This document shows, in pieces, positions 11,712-22,700 of a DNA stretch of 64,000 bases (positions are counted from its first letter, which is position 1; every line of letters starts with the position of its first letter). Origin of the DNA: Malachius bipustulatus. Lineage: Eukaryota > Arthropoda > Insecta > Coleoptera > Melyridae. The notes under the pieces are model-generated. The model saw only the letters and a list, made by a program, of their open reading frames with translations, made no database searches and was not told the DNA's origin. The translations under genes and the position numbers were made by a program. The stretch lies in contig OU342634.1 in the NCBI GenBank assembly GCA_910589415.1, forward strand, positions 20,581,144-20,645,143. Reading direction: 5' to 3'.

Positions 11712-14700
11712 ATGTGCCTAACATCCCAATCTACCACCCAATTTCCCCTCCACAATTCCCACATAAAATGTATACAACTCAACCTCCAACATGCCACAGC
11801 AGCAAGTTATGTTCTTGGCAGGAGGTTCATAAGAGAGCAATTTGAAATTGCGCTACTCCAGGAACCATGGCTGGACAAGTCTGGCAAAATAAGAGGCCTG
11901 GGAAACTTATCTGCCAAGGTGATAGCAGTCGGCTCAGAGCATTCGCCGAGAGCCTGCATCTTGGTCAAGAACAACCTAAACTTCTATGTCCTTTCAGACT
12001 ACTGCGCCCGAGACATTACGACAGTCAAAGTTACTCTCCCGGTGGGGAACAGCAGAACGGAATTAATCGTCTGCTCAGCATACTTCCCGGGAGATAGATC
12101 TGCCGAACAACCTCCTCCTACAATAGTGCGAAATCTGGTCGCCTATTGTCGTGGGAACAACCTACAACTTATCGTTGGATGTGACGCAAACTCGCACCAC
12201 CTAGCTTGGGGGAGCACGGACATCAACGAAAGAGGTGAGTCGCTCTATAACTTTATAATAGGTGAAAAACTTATTGTGAATAACATCGGCTCCAAACCAA
12301 CCTTCGTCACAAAAAATAGACAGGAGGTACTAGATATAACATTCAGCTCAAACTTTATAAGCAATAGGATAACCAACTGGCAGGTATCCTCTGAACCTTC
12401 CTGCTCAGACCATAGACAAATAGTGTTCGACATCGAAATAGGTCATAGACCTATTGTGGAATATCGTGATCCAAAAAGAACAGACTGGAGCGGATATGAA
12501 AAATCCCTCCAGACTGGACTTGAGACCGTTATCCCCACAATAAAAAATCGTGATGATATTGAAATTGCGGCGGAACAAGTCCGGAACGCAATAATATCAG
12601 CCTATCACGAAAACTGTCCACCAAAAACGAAGAGAAACGACAGGAAAGTCGACTGGTGGAACAAAGACCTAGAGAAAAGAAGAAAAGAAGTTCGACGACT
12701 CTTCAATCGAGCTAAAGAGATGGGTAACTGGGATGAATACAGAACTAAGCTAACGGAGTACTACAAAGAGATCAGACGATCTAAAAGAGAGTCCTGGAGA
12801 AGGTTCTGCGAGAGCATCCATGATCTGCCCCGCAGCGCCAGAATTCACAAGATTCTCTCAAGAGATCCGACACAGCCATTTGGCTCGATAAAACGACCAG
12901 ACGGTTCATTTACGGACTCAGAAAAGGAAACGTTAGAACTCCTAAAGGAAAATCACTTCCCAGGTAGCTCGCCTCTGTACAATCAGTGGCAGCTGAATTC
13001 CGGAGGACGTATAAATCGACCTCAAAAATCGGAATGGAAAGTCTGCCGCTCGATCATTACAGCCAAGGCAATTGAAAACGCTGTAAAAACTTTTCAGCCT
13101 TTCAAGACACCTGGAGAGGACGGCATCTTTCCTGCCCTATTACAAAGGGGCATAAAGATACTGACGCCCTCTCTTATAAAATTATTCAGGGCTAGTCTGG
13201 CATGGAACTACATTCCATCCAGCTGGGCGGCAACAAGGGTGGTGTACGTTCCCAAAGTGGGCCGTACAGAGCCACACCCTAAGTCATTCAGACCCATTAG
13301 CCTTACATCCTTTATACTGAAAAGTCTAGAGAGAATACTGGATGTACACATCAGGAGGAGTGTCTTAGTTTCACACCCTCTGAATGTGCACCAGTATGCC
13401 TATCAAGCTGGCAAATCAACCGATTTGGCACTTAATAACCTCGTGGGAAAGATCACCAAGTCTCTTGACAACAAAGAGATCATGGTGGGAGTCTTCCTCG
13501 ACATAGAAGGAGCATTTAACAATGCATTACCAAACTCACTGTATGAAGCAGCAGTTTCCAGAGGAATAGAACCGGTCATAAACGGCTGGATCCGTAATAT
13601 GCTAGATAGTAGGATGATAACGACCTCGATGGGAGGAGTTGAAGTCAGTTTCAGGCCGGGGAGAGGGTGCCCACAGGGAGGAGTACTCTCCCCCCTACTA
13701 TGGACCCTTCTTGTAGACGACCTGCTGGCGATCCTCTCCCTATGGAGAGTTGAGGTTCAAGCATATGCGGATGACCTTGTAATAATGATCAAAGGAAACT
13801 CCGAGAGGACAATATCCAATGTCCTTCAGGAAGTTCTTCAAGTCACGTATCAGTGGTGCGAGAGGGAGCAGATGTCTGTAAATCCTCGCAAAACTGTTAT
13901 AGTACCATTCACTAGACGAAAAAGGCTGGAAGACCTTATACCACCTACTCTTCAAGGAGTAGTTATACCATTTGCGGAGGAGGCTAAATATCTAGGTATC
14001 ACACTTGATAGGAAGCTACTATGGAACTCCCATCTGGAAAAGATTATCCACAGAGCAAAGCTCTCCCTATGGAGTTGCAAAAAGATCTGTGGAAGAACTT
14101 GGGGCACTGGTCCCAAGCAAATACACTGGATATATGTAACGATCATTAGACCAATGATCGCATATGGCTGTGTAGCTTGGTGGTCCAAAGGCTTACAAGC
14201 CTTGGCCAAAATGAAGCTGTCAAGTCTGCAAAGACAAGCATGCCTGGCAATCAGTGGAGCAATGAGCACCACACCGTCGGCGGCTATGGAAATACTTCTG
14301 GACCTTCCTCCACTCCATATATACTTGGAAAGAGAGGCCAGATGGACAACGTACAGACTACTACAGGTAGCACGAAGCACACAAATGGCTTGTGTCATGG
14401 AACGGACCAGTCTACTGGACGACACTCAAAGTCACAGTCTTCTGGGTATGCCCTCAGACATGATGCCATACACAACAAACCACTGCACTGCATACAACGT
14501 CCTCTTTCCAAGCAGAGACGAATGGGAGCGTAACTCAAACGACCTCCTCAAAGCAGACCTCACGTGGTTTACCGACGGTTCAAAGACTCCAACGGGAGTT
14601 GGATCCGGAGCGTACGACGCTGGGTCAAGACGAGAATTCTTTGCAAACCTGGGTCAGTACGCAACAATATTTCAGGCAGAAATATATGCCATTGTACTCA

Positions 14701-15062
14701 GCGCGCAGATGCTGGATGAAACGCACTGCACGCGGAAAACAATTAAAATCTTCTCAGATAGCCAAGCGGCCCTAAAAGCCCTTTGCTCCATTCGTTGCAA
14801 TTCCAAACTAGTATGGAACTGTCAAGCAGCACTCAATGAGGTAGCTAAAAACAATAACTTGACTCTGGTCTGGATTCCAGGTCACTCCGGCCTTGGAGAG
14901 AACGAAATAGCCGACTCTCTGGCTAGAAGAGCAACTGAATCCAAATTTACAGGAACCTGCTCTTGGCATATCCTCAAATACTGCCAAAACAACAATAGAC
15001 ACCTGGGCGGAAAACAAGGTACTTCGGTACTGGCAAACTCTACCAGGATTAACTCACTCTAA
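11712..15062 (+). CDS. LINE ORF2: endonuclease, reverse transcriptase, RNase H (frameshifted near its 3' end)
   Basis: This polyprotein nicks target DNA and copies element RNA into the break. The frame is open from 11634, and the first ATG is at 11712. Domains in order: an APE-type endonuclease at about 11760-12450 (L-Q-E-P-W, G-C-D-A-N-S-H-H and the S-D-H-R motif); a reverse transcriptase at about 13080-13990 with F-L-D-I-E-G-A-F (13492-13515), C-P-Q-G-G-V-L-S-P and Y-A-D-D (13763 on); and RNase H at about 14560-14935 with the acidic set in T-D-G-S-K, Q-A-E-I-Y, S-D-S-Q-A and N-E-I-A-D-S-L. Near 14950-14990 the reading frame slips by one base, so this frame stops early at 15062 with a non-homologous tail. 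The true C-terminus continues in another frame to 15393. Confidence 0.88.
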   Translation: MCLTSQSTTQFPLHNSHIKCIQLNLQHATAASYVLGRRFIREQFEIALLQEPWLDKSGKIRGLGNLSAKVIAVGSEHSPRACILVKNNLNFYVLSDYCARDITTVKVTLPVGNSRTELIVCSAYFPGDRSAEQPPPTIVRNLVAYCRGNNLQLIVGCDANSHHLAWGSTDINERGESLYNFIIGEKLIVNNIGSKPTFVTKNRQEVLDITFSSNFISNRITNWQVSSEPSCSDHRQIVFDIEIGHRPIVEYRDPKRTDWSGYEKSLQTGLETVIPTIKNRDDIEIAAEQVRNAIISAYHENCPPKTKRNDRKVDWWNKDLEKRRKEVRRLFNRAKEMGNWDEYRTKLTEYYKEIRRSKRESWRRFCESIHDLPRSARIHKILSRDPTQPFGSIKRPDGSFTDSEKETLELLKENHFPGSSPLYNQWQLNSGGRINRPQKSEWKVCRSIITAKAIENAVKTFQPFKTPGEDGIFPALLQRGIKILTPSLIKLFRASLAWNYIPSSWAATRVVYVPKVGRTEPHPKSFRPISLTSFILKSLERILDVHIRRSVLVSHPLNVHQYAYQAGKSTDLALNNLVGKITKSLDNKEIMVGVFLDIEGAFNNALPNSLYEAAVSRGIEPVINGWIRNMLDSRMITTSMGGVEVSFRPGRGCPQGGVLSPLLWTLLVDDLLAILSLWRVEVQAYADDLVIMIKGNSERTISNVLQEVLQVTYQWCEREQMSVNPRKTVIVPFTRRKRLEDLIPPTLQGVVIPFAEEAKYLGITLDRKLLWNSHLEKIIHRAKLSLWSCKKICGRTWGTGPKQIHWIYVTIIRPMIAYGCVAWWSKGLQALAKMKLSSLQRQACLAISGAMSTTPSAAMEILLDLPPLHIYLEREARWTTYRLLQVARSTQMACVMERTSLLDDTQSHSLLGMPSDMMPYTTNHCTAYNVLFPSRDEWERNSNDLLKADLTWFTDGSKTPTGVGSGAYDAGSRREFFANLGQYATIFQAEIYAIVLSAQMLDETHCTRKTIKIFSDSQAALKALCSIRCNSKLVWNCQAALNEVAKNNNLTLVWIPGHSGLGENEIADSLARRATESKFTGTCSWHILKYCQNNNRHLGGKQGTSVLANSTRINSL

Positions 15063-15393
15063 GACCTTCATTGAGGGACCCTCGAGAAACAGAGCTAAAA
15101 AGCTACTGAAACTCAAAAGGACTGACCTAAGGGCCCTAATAGGCCTATACACAGGACACTGCAAAGTGAACCACCACTTACACAGGATGAATCTAGCCGA
15201 TAACGCAGAATGTCGCCTGTGTTTGGAGGATGTAGAAACAGCAGAGCATGTTCTATGCAACTGCCCCGCCTTGGGAAGAACCAGGCACTCAACGTTCGGA
15301 AAAGTACTTCTCTCTCAGAGAGACCTGGATACATTCACACCATCTAAGGTCATTAGCTTTTTAAAAAGCAGTGGCCTGCTAGAGTGGATGTAA
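14960..15393 (+). pseudogene. Out-of-frame C-terminus of LINE ORF2 with a Cys/His knuckle
   Basis: In the +1 frame relative to ORF2, coding similarity resumes with T-W-A-E-N-K and continues through L-Y-T-G-H-C (about 15150) to a C-x2-C-x8-H-x4-C type knuckle (C-R-L-C...H-V-L-C, about 15212-15260). It ends at the stop after E-W-M (15393). This is the usual C-terminal domain of RNase H-bearing insect LINEs, so the shift is a mutation in this copy and not a separate gene. Confidence 0.8.
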
Positions 15394-15488
15394 AGTACTT
15401 AGGTATGAGCCACAATAGACCGCTTGGTCGCAGTGGAGGTGTCACTAATCGACCCACTCATTATATAACTAAACTAAACTAAACTAAC

Positions 15489-15502
15489 TAATTATACGAG
15501 CT
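15489..15502. repeat. Target-site duplication, right copy
   Basis: taattatacgagct sits immediately after the (TAAAC)n tail and is identical to 9812-9825. Confidence 0.92.
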
Positions 15503-15840
15503 GCATGATCAGCGAGCATGTAATGTGAGGGCAGATTTTTTAACACGATTTTTTGACACGCATATCAACTTGAGGCCTCTTTTGCGTTATTTTTCAACCT
15601 CCTGGCGTCGAATGTCACTCAACAGGCGATGCCCCCAAACAGGAGATTATTGTTTACGAGAAAAAAACAAACAATTTTGACGAAAATAATGAATTTCTCA
15701 GTTTGAGGATTTGCCTGAAGACGCATTTTTCAATTTTCAAAGCATCTCACATTGAAAACGGCTCAAGATATTTAAAAACGGCTTACATGTCCCTATCTTA
15801 ACTTTTTACAAGATATCCTACCATGTGGTTTAGATTTTTC
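15503..15840. other. Non-coding sequence with a foldback-derived fragment
   Basis: Positions 15765-15840 carry a diverged piece of the gaaaacggct...cttacatgtccctat module seen in the foldbacks at 199-1850 and 61341-62218. No gene is seen. Confidence 0.5.
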
Positions 15841-15881
15841 TACAGGGTGATGAAAAGTCTGTTAATTTTCATCACCCTGTA
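15841..15881. repeat. 41-bp mini-hairpin with TACAGGGTG ends
   Basis: tacagggtgatgaaaa is followed by a 9-base loop and then its exact reverse complement ttttcatcaccctgta. It looks like the two termini of a foldback element fused with the interior lost. Confidence 0.85.
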
Positions 15882-15959
15882 AACTACTCAACCTAAATTC
15901 CCATTATTGTGAAAACCATACCTGTATTCGATTTTTCCAGGCAATTTAAAAATGCAATA

Positions 15960-16157
15960 ATATAAAGGGTGTCCCCGTTAAAATAACGAAGCAGGTGTCA
16001 ACTTCCGGTATTTACGGAAGTGCGACCATCTTGATAATATTTTCATTGTATTTCTCATAGTCACTTTATGTCTGGAAAATTTTAATTTTAAAACTGTAGG
16101 ATCAATATTTCCCAAGATATGGCCGCTGTCCATTCTTAAATGCCCACCCGGTACATA
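15960..16157. repeat. MITE-like block ending in cacccggtaca
   Basis: The block begins agggtgtccccgttaaa and ends tgcccacccggtaca. It is similar to about 6890-7080 and, more loosely, to 17440-17640 and 19905-19970. This is a non-coding, presumably non-autonomous DNA-transposon remnant. Confidence 0.5.
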
Positions 16158-16372
16158 CAAAATTGCCATGCGGTTGAGAACCCATCGGGCGCATCCCCAG
16201 GTGGCGGATAGGGGGAAGGCCTTACAATGAGCGTAAGTGAGTAAGGTTAGCAGTGGTGATAAAGCTTGTCGGAGGTAAAATTCCAGACTGGTAGCTCAAA
16301 GCCCTGCCGCGGACCACCTCCCCCAACCTAGTTGTCGTGTCGTGACTAAAGGTCTGCATAGGGGTTATAGTA
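16158..16372 (+). mobile_element. 5'-end fragment of the same LINE family
   Basis: This matches about 9828-10030 of the LINE 5' UTR with scattered mismatches (shared ccgcggaccacctcccccaa and gttgtcgtgtcgtgactaaa). It then diverges into unrelated sequence. Retention of the 5' end without the 3' end is the opposite of ordinary LINE 5' truncation. Confidence 0.75.
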
Positions 16373-16740
16373 GCGTGTGTGAGTCGGAAAAAAACCCCGA
16401 AAATTGTGAATATTTTGAGCCGGAACAAGATTACTTCCCCCCTCCGTTTTCGAGGATGCTGAACACGATGACGTTGTCACAATTTCTCTTTGGGGTTGCG
16501 CAACCCCTCAAAACGGCCAAAAACCACCCCCTAGAGAGATAAACCGCGCTTCAATCCATTTCCCTGCAAAAAAACCTTCCCCCCATTTTCGAGGATGCTG
16601 AGCACAATGGAGGTGCTGGACATCGCGTGCGACCCCGACCAACCCCTCCACCGGCCAATACTCACCCTCGAAATGGGTGATTTTTTTTATGTATATGTAG
16701 GGCAAACGATGGACTTTTTCGAAAAACTTTTCGAAAATTC
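16373..16740. repeat. GC-rich block with an imperfect tandem duplication
   Basis: cgaggatgctgaacacgatg (about 16451) and cgaggatgctgagcacaatg (about 16590) are each preceded by a C-run and ttttc or attttc. Each is followed by a degenerate caacccctc-containing tail, which suggests two diverged copies of a unit of about 140 bp. No coding frame is supported. Confidence 0.5.
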
Positions 16741-16874
16741 AAGTACAGAATCACAATGGCCATAATTTAAAATTATTTTGGAGTATAAAGAGTGTCCCAT
16801 ATGACAGTGACATATCAAAGTTATGTTATTTAAAATGGAATGCTCCTATATATGTTATTGCATTTTTAGATTGT

Positions 16875-17985
16875 CTGAGAAGAGGAAATAAGATTGGCTT
16901 TTACAGTTGGTGTTTAAATTCAGAAGTTTTTGAGTTATAAGAAAGTGAAAATCGTAATTTTTCGAGTTCAAGGCCCTGTACATAATGGTGTAATGGCGTC
17001 TTTTTAAAATTTTATTATAACAAAATTTTCTTTCTTCGATATTTTAGGCTAGGAATAAGATATCGAGATAAGGTTTTCACTAGCCTATTTAGGTATCATT
17101 TCTCTACATTTCTATGGAAAAATAGTTATATTATTGCATTTAACTTTTCAGAGAATTTTGCAATCTTCTGTTATTATATCAAAAAACGCCCTCTAGCGGC
17201 ATCACTAAAAATCAGGCATATACTGGGTAAGATGGGCTTGATGGAGTAATAAATGCTTTTTCCAATGAGACCAAGTTTGTTAAAATCCGTTCAGTTGTTT
17301 AGGAGTTATAGCTGTTTATTTACAAAAACATTCAATCACCCCCCACCACTTCATTTTAGTAGATATTTCAAAAAGTGCCAGACAAAAATTACTCGAATAA
17401 AGCTTGGATTTAAAACGCATATATTTTTTTGATACATTTACTGGGTGGATTTCAGTGAAAGATCACTTTAAATGTTTTGGAGCGCGGCTACGCCGCCTGG
17501 CGGCAATCTTGGAAACCTGAAAATAATTTCCAGGATTTTTTTTTGCCCACTTTAATCTAAACATTTTTTAACGGAAGTCTCTATGACGAATAGTTTCCGA
17601 GATACAGCACTTTGCATTCTTATCTGCCCACCCTGTACAACGAAATCGGTTCAAGATAGAGGAAAACGGCTTACATGTCCCTATTTTAACTTTTTATGTA
17701 CTATCCTATGGTGTAGTTTGTACTTTCTTTGATTTTTTTATTAGGCGACGCGTGGAGAAATCTCAGATTTTTTCAAATTTTTTATCACCCTGTATAAATA
17801 TTTCATCTACATCATAGGATAGTACATGAAAAGTTAAAATAAGGACATGTAAGCCGTTTTTCTCTATCTTTAGCCGTTTTCGTTGTACAGGGCCTTGAAC
17901 TCGAAAAATGACGATTTTCACTTGTTTATAACTCAAAAACTTCTGAATTTAAACACCAACTGTAAAAGCCAATTTTATTTCCTTC
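16875..17985. repeat. Nested foldback element 5
   Basis: The outer arms at about 16880-16980 and 17895-17985 are reverse complements (ttggcttttacagttggtg against caccaactgtaaaagccaa). The interior at about 16982-17635 is unrelated and ends cccaccctgtaca, as if another TACAGGG element had inserted. The block at 17636-17900 holds the gaaaacggcttacatgtcc module in inverted pairs. No coding capacity is seen. Confidence 0.7.
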
Positions 17986-19404
17986 GCGACAGGGCGATTG
18001 TATCGAAATTCAATTGATTGTAAATGTAGCTTAAGCGTTAAAAGTTGCAAAATTGCGATTTTCTGATTGTTTGATGTGCTGTAGAAAGTGAGAACATCCA
18101 TAATCAGTGCTATATTTTCTTATCCCAATCGCATGAAATTTCAATTCAATTTTTGGTCATTATTTACATCTGCGGCTCCTACAGTTTCACTATGGAACTT
18201 ATATAGGGGTGGAGAACATACCTATAGTAACACCAGGAAGGTATTCATTTGCTGGGCAAATGAAAGGGAAAGCCACAAAACGGTGTAAAAAAATGGTTTT
18301 GAGAGTGCGGAGGGAGTGCGGTCCTGACAAGAGGCACCGATTAGATGCCGCGATCCCGGATAAAACCACTTCACCATAATTGCCAAGCATTCTATTCTGT
18401 GTTAGAGGTTCACAGAGGCGGACTGAGCGATATATCCGCTTTCATTACGTGTTCAGTCCACACAGGGATTGATGCAATGATTTTCGGATTATAAATTCAA
18501 AATAAATGCAAAATTCAAAATAAAAATCGTGGTACTGTTATTTTCGAAGATTTTCCTTGCCCTGAAAGTAAAAAAAAAATAGAAATTCGACCGTAGTGCC
18601 AAAGAGGCCTTAGTTGTGACCTTAATATTAGTTTGCCATGTCTGTTTTTACTTTCTTACCCACCCAGCACCCCTATTTCGCTCCTCGGTCCCGAAAAAAT
18701 TGATGAAACTTAGGAGCCGCGGATGTAAATTTTTTCTTTAACTTTTACCTAAATATTGTATTTCATTAAAATTTATGATAAAAAAGTAAACTACGTACTT
18801 ATAATTAAATTATGTATTTATTTTAAAATAAGTTTAAAATGCACATACATTCGGAAATTTATAAATACCTATAACAAAACCATAAATACAAATTAAATAT
18901 AACAACATCACACAGCCAAATCTACGAAAAATTTATAAATACAACACAACACGCAACAAAATAAAATAACTTACATTTTAATGACACTGCTTTATTTTAT
19001 AGTTTAATATATTGACTGATTTTAGACTAGCTTGTAAAAAATCTTACGCATCTAAATAAGTTTTTAATATACAAAAATGAATCATCCCTAACGCAAACAC
19101 GAAGGTGCAAAAGTCACATTTATCAACTAAAAATCGGTGAAAAATTGGTGAAACAATAAATTTATAGTCGGATGAAGATGAAGATGACTTGACTTTTACG
19201 TCAATCTATGGGCACCTATTTTTAACCCATAATCAGTAATTACTCATAATGAATCCAATATTAAATAAGTAATATTATAATATTTTAGGACTCCGAGTCA
19301 TAAATCCTACGACAATATAGGTACGTACAGTGAGTAATTATTACAATTATTATTATAATACAACAAAAATTAATTTACTTGAAGTTAAAATCTTATTTTA
19401 AAAT
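17986..19404. other. Non-coding region including the 3' flank of the ABCG gene
   Basis: A degenerate inverted pair (ttacatctgcggctcctac near 18165 against ggagccgcggatgtaaa near 18713) suggests one more old foldback at about 18160-18730. The AT-rich part from about 18740 to 19404 probably includes the ABCG 3' UTR, since the gene reads leftwards. I could not choose a poly(A) site. Confidence 0.45.
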
Positions 19405-19755
19405 TTATCGCACCGCCATTAACTTAACCCTTAACAAAACGTAAGACAGCATCCTCAAGAAAAATAGTATAATTAACAACGCTATGACGTCATTGTAAAA
19501 CTGATCGTTTTTCATAGCGACATCCCTTAGGAACTTCCTGGTATATCTGTAATAACAATATCTGCTGTCATCGTTGCACTCAATCTTGTCTCTGTTGTTC
19601 CCGTAGATTGCATGAACATATCCCTCCAAGGCGTATTTTAGGTATGATATATAACTTCCCCAATAGAGATATGGGGGCAGGTCTTTGAGGGTCACTCCGA
19701 AACCAGCAAACATCATGGCTGGAACTGCCAAAGCTGGACCGATAAATGTGCCATT
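19405..19755 (-). CDS. ABCG last exon, membrane segments 5-6 and stop
   Basis: This is 116 codons plus TAA. It begins N-G-T-F-I-G-P-A, then F-A-G-F-G-V, followed by the large extracellular loop with the [11 protein letters not shown] motif and three cysteines (C-N-D-D-S-R-Y-C-Y). It closes with a hydrophobic helix and a basic tail (L-R-V-K-L-M-A-V-R). Confidence 0.93.
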   Translation of the reverse strand, partial: NGTFIGPALAVPAMMFAGFGVTLKDLPPYLYWGSYISYLKYALEGYVHAIYGNNRDKIECNDDSRYCYYRYTRKFLRDVAMKNDQFYNDVIALLIILFFLRMLSYVLLRVKLMAVR

Positions 19756-22700
19756 CTGAAATGATATAAGCAGTGTGTTATATTATACACAAAATACTTT
19801 CTTCAAGATTTACCAATATCTCCTCGTTTATTTTAAAAGTATAAGAGATGAATGCTTTCTTCATTTTATTTGTTTATTCTATATATATATATTTTTTAAT
19901 TTTTTATTTCTAGGCCCATTAGTTTCCGAGATATAGCCGGTGGCCAGCCTTAAAGCAGACATCCGCCTGTATAAATACAGTTACCTACTTTTTTTAGATT
20001 TTTTAGATATCAAAATTTGAAGCGAAACGAATTACAAATTTTCTCAGTGTTATGAGCTCATGAGGTGGGGCGCTATAGTCCTTCCTTTAGATTAGAAGCA
20101 ACCAAAAACTGGAATTTATTACGTTAGACTGTTAGGCAGCCAACAAAACAATGCTGCAATCGATCTACCGTGTAAGATAATATTATAAACTGATATTAAT
20201 AATTTCAGGATGAAAATAAGTATAGGTACTTTAGAAATGCATCTTCCGTAGATTTTCTGAAAAAGACGTACTTTTTTTCATATTTTATGTAAATTACTGT
20301 CACAATTATTACAATAATAACAACAACAAAAAAATCACTCAATGTACCTACTTTTTCAAGATGCTTTTATACAAAAATGTACCTATTCGTTAGGCAAAAG
20401 CAAAAAAAATATCAAAGTCTTTTATTTATTTATTGATGTTTGAACCATGACCTACAAAATAGAATTTGTCACTTTTTATAAGTTTTAAAGATTTCGGGCT
20501 CTAAATTTTTCGGACTAAAATTGTGGGATTTTTTCATATCGCTCACTTATTTAAATGCGGTAATTTCAAGAGCGAACTGTGGGAGTTTCACCAGATGTTT
20601 ATTTAAAGAATAAAAAAATGGCAGTCATTTAGTTGATTCTGTTAACAATTATTATACTTTTAAAATTGAATATACTTAAAAACCTGAATCAACCTGTAAT
20701 CATAACTTAACCATGATGTGGCCATAAATTTCATTCCCAGTTTATGTCTATTTGCATAATAGAAGGATGAAAAATTTTATGACTGAATTAATTATTCATC
20801 TCTTTCATTTAGAAAATCCTTTTTGCCTTCTCTTATTTATTTACAATGAGTGTTTTATAACCTCGACACAAGCGACTGTCGGAAGGAAGCAGAACTACAA
20901 CTTGGAGCTTGTTAATAATAATTAACAACTGAATAAATAAAATAAAATTTTTCTGGAGTCTGTGTCCGTTAAAAAAATTAATTATTTTCAATACTCACCA
21001 TTTTTGAAGAGAACGAAGCAATAAATTAGATTAATATTGAGAAAATGAACTTACCACGACGCTGAATATGGCTCCAATTGCAAGTCCAAAGCTTTGTGCC
21101 ACGAAGCACACAAGCAAACTTATTGTTAAGAACATGACAAATCTTTCGGTTTCAATCGGTTGAGCTGTTAGGTAGTAAATTATCACAGAAAATACAGTGC
21201 CAGAGGCTATCTGAAAATGAAAATTTAACATGAATTTTTAAGAAACACAAACTAGTTTGTAAGGACAATTAAGCTTTTTATGAAGGTTTGACCAATGAAA
21301 AAAAAACTTACCGTTACTGGTAAGTCGATAAAATTTACAGATAGGAAGAATGTCTTTAGAGAATACCATCGGTTGAAATGCTCCTTGATAAGAATTAACA
21401 TTTCTGAAGGGACTGAAATAGAAAAAAATATAAAGTTACCTATACTAGTTATAGTTGTATAATTTTGTATGTTGGGTGTTCCTAAATATCAGGGACTTAG
21501 AAAAGGAGGCAATTCTTTGACTTATTTTACGCCGAACAGTTCATAACCGTCATATAACGGTCCACAACCGCTTCGTTACAGACAGTTACCGACTACAATA
21601 AAAAAAAAGTTGAAATTAAAAAAAAATTGTTTTTTCTTTATAGCTCTGTATACGCTGCAGAGATTACATCATTGGGAATAACAAATGGTTGCATGACTCT
21701 ACAGACAGATTTTTTTTCTGAATTTCTCTCATTTCGCCTCTATTTCTCCCCTTGAACTTTTTTGTGATGCGCCGCTGCTAGATTCTAAAATAGCTTATGA
21801 ATTTTCCTTTTTCATCTCATATGGTTTTTTCTGCATCTGCTTGGACGAAATTAATATTTTTGAAATGGTAAAAGAGGCTCTGGGTTAATTTTTGATAATT
21901 TCTCATTTGCATTATAACTCTGACAGTTTAGTCGTTACTGCCTATAAAAAATTAAGCTGGGATGACCTTCTGTGACTATTTTTTTGATAAAGTTTGACCA
22001 ACCTCAAGGAGCTATAAGGAAAAAAAAAGAAAAAAAATCTTGAAAATTCAACACCCTCACCCTGTAGATCGGTAACGAAGCGGTTGTGGTCCTATGTTTT
22101 ATATGAAGTTCTAGCCCTAAAATTAGCCAAAGAATTACAATCCTTTCGTATGTACCTGATACTTAGGAAGACCCTCTATGGAGGGTTATCCTAAATAAGT
22201 GCAAAACATTAGCGGGCGCTTCCTATGCTCATATCTAAGGAATTTCTTTTTTATAAATGTGGGTCCGCACATGCACCGATTTTGAGATATGGTGTCAAAT
22301 AATACTTTTTTCCAGTTTTTCGATGATATCTGAGGAACTGCTTGACTTTTAGAGCTCAACTTTTGTACATATCTTACCATTGATGTTAGCTATTTTTTTG
22401 TCCTCAATTTCTACGATATTGTGAAAATCGACATTTTAAAACCGCATTTTAAACCGCCAGTATGTTATACATAAAAAAGGTACCCTTGGTCATAATTGCT
22501 AACGTGAACCGTTTTCGAGAAAAACGGCCATTTACTATAAAAAGCTTACTTTGGATGTGTCGAAACATATGGGTTGAAAATTGAAGGGCTAAAAACTTCC
22601 CTCAATCCTAAAATATCCGTAAATGACATACGAAAAAAAAAATTTATTGATATTGACAAGGCAGCTAATATCAATGATATGTTATATTACAAAACCTGAG

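Larger units (their letters stand above)
9826..15488 (+). mobile_element. Non-LTR retrotransposon (I/Loa-like, RNase H-bearing LINE), nearly complete
   Basis: The element is bounded by a perfect 14-bp target-site duplication, taattatacgagct (9812-9825 and 15489-15502). It ends with a short (TAAAC)n tail. The order is 5' UTR, gag-like ORF1 (10347-11603), then ORF2 with apurinic endonuclease, reverse transcriptase, RNase H and a C-terminal cysteine/histidine knuckle. Its base composition is clearly more GC-rich than the surroundings. Both ends being present and the exact duplication indicate full-length insertion by target-primed reverse transcription. One frameshift in ORF2 (about 14950-14990) probably inactivates this copy. 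Assignment to the I/Loa group rests on RNase H plus the ORF1 type. R1-like relatives cannot be excluded without a tree. Confidence 0.9.

Noticed and set aside
13952..14533. Minus and plus frames inside LINE ORF2 (13952-14425, 14177-14533)
   Set aside because: They lie in other frames across the reverse transcriptase/RNase H coding region and have no motifs of their own.
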